Shown: one piece after another, positions 60,282 to 64,000 of the stretch
How positions within the stretch are numbered: the stretch's first letter is position 1
How the letters are laid out: the number at the start of each line of letters is the position of its first letter
Assembly (NCBI GenBank): GCA_009103225.1
Contig: RHPI01002368.1
Coordinates: 579,131 to 643,130 of the forward strand
DNA from: Chlorokybus atmophyticus
Lineage: Eukaryota > Streptophyta > Chlorokybophyceae > Chlorokybales > Chlorokybaceae
Length of the DNA stretch: 64,000 nucleotides
Reading direction: 5' to 3'
Made by a program: the position numbers and the translations under genes
The notes under the pieces: generated by a model
Databases searched by the model: none
Told to the model about the DNA's origin: nothing
The model's input: the letters and a program-made list of their open reading frames with translations, nothing else

Positions 60282-60488
60282 ATGGGCGGCGATGTGGGGG
60301 CCATAGGGGGTGGCGAGAGCGAGCCAGGTGAGTTGAAGCTTTCTGCTCTACTTGACCGTTAGGACGTCTGTAAGCTAGGTTTAGCGTACCACGCTGAGAA
60401 TATGAAGACTTGCGGTAAGGGTTGCGCTGTCCCAGCGCTCATGCAGAATTGTTTAATCAGCGGCAGCATACATGGCGCCACCTATCAG
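60282..60488 (+). pseudogene. SAP-like N-terminal exon, one nonsense codon
   Basis: MGGDVGAIGGGESEPGELK continues to LSALLDR, TAG, then DVCKLGLAYHAENMKTCGKG and CAVPALMQNCLISG, ending in a CAG|gtac donor at 60488. The Leu/Gly pattern resembles a SAP DNA-binding motif. It may be the first exon of the transposase-like gene downstream on the same strand. Alternative: an intron with donor gtgagt at 60328, but the phases then do not agree. Confidence 0.35.
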
Positions 60489-60999
60489 GTACAATATCCG
60501 TGCGTCATAGTCTTGTATGCACTGTTTGACAGTTACTGATTGATATTACTATAATGCACACCACACGCTAGTTGCTGCACTCAATCCTGTGCTGGTAATC
60601 AGCCAAACCGAAAAGCGCAACATATAAAGCTGCATGCACACAGCAAGTTGCAACAAGCAGAGACATTTGCACACACACCCATGTTGCTTATGTGATTGTT
60701 CCCTGCATGGTAAGCACGATGTATTGCAGCAGGGGAGCTGCCCCTTAGTAAATACATAGTTGGCATGTACTTCGGCACACACCCATCATTAATCATGCAA
60801 CATCCGCATACAAGAGCACACGCGTACACATATACACAGATGTTGCAACCTCGTAATTATGTAGTTCTTGCAGTTGCTTTTGTATTCACATGGTATTGTC
60901 ACGACCGCACCCAAAGCCCTTCAGCCTGAGGTGTTGAAATCCCCCGTCTGCAAGACTATGTTACTAGCATTCTTGGTCCATTGCTTGTTGGGCAGCATA

Positions 61000-61320
61000 C
61001 ATGAGATCTTGCATGTCTATTGACTTCAGCCGTTGTGCGTTACTGGATAGACGACCTTCAAGATTTCAGGTCATCTATCCCTTGATGCCTGAGATCTTGA
61101 AGGTCTATTAGCTTTACTCGTTGTGTGTTACTGGACCTTCAAGATCTAAAGTCGTCAATCCCTCGATGCTTGAAATTTTGGTGGTCCATAACCTCACTCG
61201 TTGTGTGTTATCGGACCTCCAAGATCTCAGGTCGACAACTTCGTTCATTCCTTGGTGCCTGGATCTTAGAGGTCTACTAACTTTATTGTTGTGTTATAGT
61301 AGACCTCTACAATCTCACCA
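61000..61320. repeat. Degenerate tandem array with AAGATCT/AGATCTTGAAGGTC units
   Basis: Four or five imperfect units of about 75-80 bp contain TTCGTTGTGTGTTA-like and GACCTTCAAGATCT-like motifs. They resemble the palindromic motif of the 57535-57860 array. Confidence 0.6.
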
Positions 61321-61363
61321 TCGTAAGCCCTCAGAGAACTTACTTCAGTCTCTTGCCTTCAGG

Positions 61364-62355
61364 TGGACTGTTGGTCGTATATCAAGCGGCTTAGCCAAGA
61401 ACATTGTCAGAGTTTGTGGCAATTCAACCGCGGCAACATCATTGGTACTTAAAGATTTTTTGACTAAGCAACCATTGCTGCAAGCTGTCATCCAACACGA
61501 TGAAGACCTTCAGGCTGTTGCTGATTCCCTAGCCCTTTGCACCTGTAACGCGGGGCTTAGCCAACTAAGCCATGGTAGCAAAAGTCGCTGCCATGAGAGG
61601 TTGTGTATTGCTTATTAATGCTTCATAAGCCCTTCTTAGCCTATTCCACATTAACCGGCATTACATTCAACCCGGAGTTAACCGCGATTTTACCTGCACA
61701 TCTTGGCCCTTCATGACCGGCAGGACTTGCTCGCGTCCGGTCATGACCAGCCATTACCGGTCATGCCGCGTAGTTTTCCGCAGCGACTTGCCGCGTTGCC
61801 GCGCGCAGGAGCGACCCTGCGCGCCGACTCAGTCAGCTTCACCTTACAGCTAATTGTTAATCAATCACACTAACTGCCTTGGATCGTTTCCGACGGTCGC
61901 CGAAAATCTACACACTCGCGCGCATCTTGCGCCCGGTGGGATTTGATCCCGCGACCTTTAGAGCTCCGATTACCAATGTAGCGCGGGGCTTAGCCGACTA
62001 AGCCATGGTAGCAAAAGACGCTACCATGAGAGGTTGATTGTTGCTTATTAAAGCTTTACAAGCCCTTCTTGGCCTATTCCACATTAACCGGCATTACAGC
62101 ACCGTTGCTAAAATGTATAAAAAAGCTTATCAAGAAGTCAAGGCAGCAAGAACAGAAGCTCATCGTCATGCACAAGCCATGCTTGTTAAAACTGGTAGCA
62201 GTGTGTTGCTGAAAGTCTGAAACAATGCACGTGTCACGCACAAGGTCGCTGCACTTCTCAAAATCAAACGTCACCGGTTCTATCCGCTGACATTCATTCG
62301 GAATGACTGGAGCCTGAAGCAGCGCCCTTACCAGCAGCACCCTTACCAATTTTTC
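61364..62355 (+). pseudogene. Exon of transposase-like gene interrupted by TRIM-2
   Basis: After a cttcag acceptor the frame reads GRISSGLAKNIVRVCGNS, SLVLKDFLTKQPLLQAVIQH and DSLALC, then runs into TRIM-2 at 61544. Beyond the second target-site copy (GCACC, 62099-62103) the same frame continues with VAKMYKKAYQEVKAART and HAQAMLVKTGSSVLLKV to a TGA at 62218. The exon has no domain that I recognise; context places it with the DFLEN exon at 62480. Confidence 0.5.
61544..62098 (-). mobile_element. TRIM-2: miniature LTR retrotransposon, 122-bp LTRs, perfect TSD
   Basis: Direct terminal repeats 61544-61665 and 61977-62098 (122 bp each, TG...CA). A perfect 5-bp target duplication, GCACC, flanks it (61539-61543 and 62099-62103). 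In minus sense the 5' LTR is followed by TTGGTAATCGGAGCTC, close to a tRNA-iMet-type primer-binding site. The internal 311 bp are non-coding and share a GCGCCGACT...AGTCAG block with TRIM-1. Confidence 0.9.
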
Positions 62356-62479
62356 GCTCCTGCGGCATACTGATAGTTGTCATTGTGCTTATAATTACTG
62401 TAAGGTAAGCAGGCTAGCAGTTATTTGACCTCCAAGATTTTACAAGCCGTTTGCTTGCTGACATATTGTTCAACAGGTT

Positions 62480-63102
62480 CTGAAAACTTGCGGCTGCAAC
62501 AGTCCTTGTGATCATCTAATGTACAGCAGATGTTCATTGGCTTGCAAAGGGTTTTCAAGCCATCTAACAGATGCTGTCAACTCTATCATGTGCCCAAAGG
62601 AACCCAATGATTATTACCATAAAAAGCGATGTGTGAAAGGGGAATGCAGTTGTTGTAGTTGGGACAAGCTTTTTTCAAACTGTCCTACAGATCTGCGAGA
62701 CGTCACTACGCGTTTATGTCCGTCCTCTTATAAACAGCAAAAGCAGACATGGCGCGCTGCTGATGGTTCCGTGAAAAAAGTACGAACGCGTGGACTTTGC
62801 CAAGGAGTCGCTTACTTACTCGGTATTCCGCGTGCGATACCGACCTATGCTGGAGGACTTTTGCTGGCACGCGTTTCTGGGTTCGTGGCAAGCTTCTCAG
62901 CAACGACATTGCTTAAATCCGTTCAATTGCGGCACCATTGTCATAATTAGTGACTTTTTGGAAAACCATACCATTTGACCAAACAACGAGCTGAAGCAAC
63001 AGCACTTTCAATCCGCACCTGTAGTGATCTATGTCATGATAGTGCATCGTCACGTGCAAATTGAGGTCGATGGCATCGAGTCTACAGATGAGGAGCCTGT
63101 GC
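62480..63102 (+). pseudogene. Transposase-like protein exon with Cys-rich domain and DFLEN motif
   Basis: Starts near KTCGCNSPC and has a Cys/His cluster (CSLACKGF, CPKEPNDYY, CVKGECSCCSWDKLFSNC). After a frameshift in an A run (about 62774) the other frame gives FCWHAFLGSWQASQQRH, IVIISDFLENHTI, TGA and PNNELKQQHFQSAP. The H...WQ...Q and D-F-x-E-N blocks recall a family of transposon-encoded proteins found in many protist and invertebrate genomes; this is from memory of the pattern, not a search. Cut at 63103 by Gypsy C sequence. Confidence 0.45.
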
Positions 63103-63336
63103 TGTCGGGTCGGGGGAAGTCGAGGGTCACACTGTCTCGGGCCGCTGCAGGGAAAGTTATGCTTGCTCGCCCTGCTGCTGCAACATGTTATAACATGTGG
63201 CAAAAGTAAAAGAGAACTCAGCTTGTATGGCGAGGAATGCTTGGTGGAGCTGCTCCACTGTTGCTGAGTCACACGGACATGTGGAGGCGGTGTCCTTGTT
63301 AGTGTGCACGCTGTGCTGTAGGACACACAGTCAACA
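63103..63336 (-). repeat. Gypsy C 3' LTR (copy 3)
   Basis: Plus-strand TGTCGGGTCGGGGG to AGTCAACA, 234 bp, with the conserved GTCGAGGGTCAC block. It is followed by the polypurine-tract remnant CCACCCCCCTAAGC. Confidence 0.7.
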
Positions 63337-63651
63337 AGCCACCCCCCTAAGCTTTGGGGAGGTTCCAGCTCCAGAGCGCAGCTGCTAACGTAGGTGAGGA
63401 GAACCATTGGTGCGGCAATCGTCGCACTAGTACTCCTCCATGGGTATTGCGTCCAATGGGGGCTCCAGACAGTAGCAATGCTGGCCCGTTACAGCCATCG
63501 CAGAGCATCATAAGTGCGTCATTGCCGGCGCTGCCGCAGCGTTCACAGCGTGTGCTGCGGGCGGGGCGAGGGTGCTGGATGCGCGCGAAGCCTGCTATGT
63601 AAGGGAGGTGACATGGCGCGCAATTCACCATATTGTCTTTCAACCTCTCGC
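63337..63651 (-). pseudogene. Gypsy C pol 3' fragment (PHD finger region)
   Basis: Minus strand: MKDNMVNCAPCHLPYIAGF, RCERCGSAGNDALMMLCDGC, then a frame change and a remnant reading LLSGAPIGRNTHGG. The PHD finger is broken after the second Cys pair. It ends sharply at 63651. Confidence 0.8.
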
Positions 63652-64000
63652 TAGCTCAAAATCCCCAAGCTGCGACCTCTTATTGGTTACAACAGCAACA
63701 ACGCTGGTGGCTACCGCGGCAACAACAACAACAATGTGGGTTGCAACAACAGCAACAAGGATGGTGGTCACAACGATGGTAACCACGCTGGTGGCCACAA
63801 CCCCAACAACAGCAACAACAATGGCGCTCGCAAAGAAGAGCCTGGCTACAAAGGGAAAAACCGCCCTCCACAGCGCAAAGGGCCTAAGGGACCTCCTCGC
63901 ACGGAAGCTGTTGCAGTCAAAGCATCGGCCAATTGACAAACTGTTGACCAAGTCGCAGCCCTCATGGCGCGTAGCCCAATTGGAAGAAGGCAAAGAGCAG
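63652..64000 (+). pseudogene. Gypsy C gag fragment, opposite orientation, Asn/Gly-expanded
   Basis: Plus strand: LKIPKLRPLIGYNSNN, an Asn/Gly/His-rich insert, then ARKEEPGYKGKNRPPQRKG and VDQVAALMARS, matching the intact gag (LKFPELRPPIGYNNSN, ARKEEAGYRGKNRPPQ) apart from the expanded repeat. A TGA follows VKASAN. It is joined back-to-back with the pol fragment at 63651/63652 and runs off the window end. Confidence 0.8.

Noticed and set aside
61920-62010. tRNA-like sequence on the minus strand (GGCTTAGTCGGCTAAGCC with GGGATCAAATCCC)
   Set aside because: It straddles the LTR/primer-binding-site border of TRIM-2, no full cloverleaf with anticodon arm could be formed, and the first half is repeated in the other LTR.

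Overview
This is a eukaryotic nuclear window of about 64 kb, most likely from a green alga or another photosynthetic protist; that placement is an inference. The evidence is multi-exon genes with GT-AG introns, a plant-type spermidine synthase, a RING-CH ligase, long dinucleotide microsatellites, CA/TG-rich introns, and a dense mix of Ty3/gypsy, Ty1/copia, DIRS-like and TRIM retroelements. I see no prokaryotic operons, CRISPR arrays or convincing tRNA/rRNA genes. There is a 439-base N gap at 29796-30234 and single Ns at 4779, 16954, 31550 and 51199.

1-19 kb is the host-gene part. A two-TM RING-CH (MARCH-like) ubiquitin ligase lies on the minus strand at 1922-3284. An 8-exon spermidine synthase lies on the plus strand at 11834-14934. 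Convergent to it is a secreted NIDO-domain protein with a PKD-like segment (minus strand, 15.7-18.7 kb). Between the first two lies a gene desert with a 574-bp uninterrupted (CT)n tract, two inverted copies of a SINE-like unit ending in (CT)n, several foldback palindromes and tandem repeats.

19.8-48 kb is a nest of LTR retrotransposons. A decayed chromovirus (Gypsy A, minus) was split by a second chromovirus (Gypsy B, plus, 22.9-29.1 kb) with both LTRs. Its gag region abuts a decayed copy of Gypsy C at 31.3 kb, which itself holds a solo LTR. The centrepiece is the open Gypsy C pol at 33883-40431 (minus). One 2182-aa polyprotein carries protease, a C5-cytosine DNA methyltransferase domain, reverse transcriptase, RNase H, integrase and a C-terminal PHD finger. 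Gag lies upstream in the same frame behind single stop codons. A Ty1/copia element (43.7-47.6 kb, minus) follows. Three LTR or LTR-like segments nearby carry dense TTGAC (W-box core) arrays next to a TATA-like box.

48-64 kb holds a decayed DIRS-like tyrosine-recombinase element with a TRIM inserted, a decayed multi-exon gene of unknown function on the minus strand (51.6-57.5 kb), several satellite-like arrays, and a plus-strand transposase-like pseudogene (60.3-63.1 kb). That pseudogene is interrupted by a second TRIM with a perfect 5-bp target-site duplication. The window ends in two opposed fragments of Gypsy C.

The strongest candidate for a notable system is Gypsy C. One open mobile element carries a DNA-methylation writer and a chromatin-reader-type zinc finger, in a neighbourhood where the older elements are full of nonsense codons explainable by C-to-T or G-to-A transitions.
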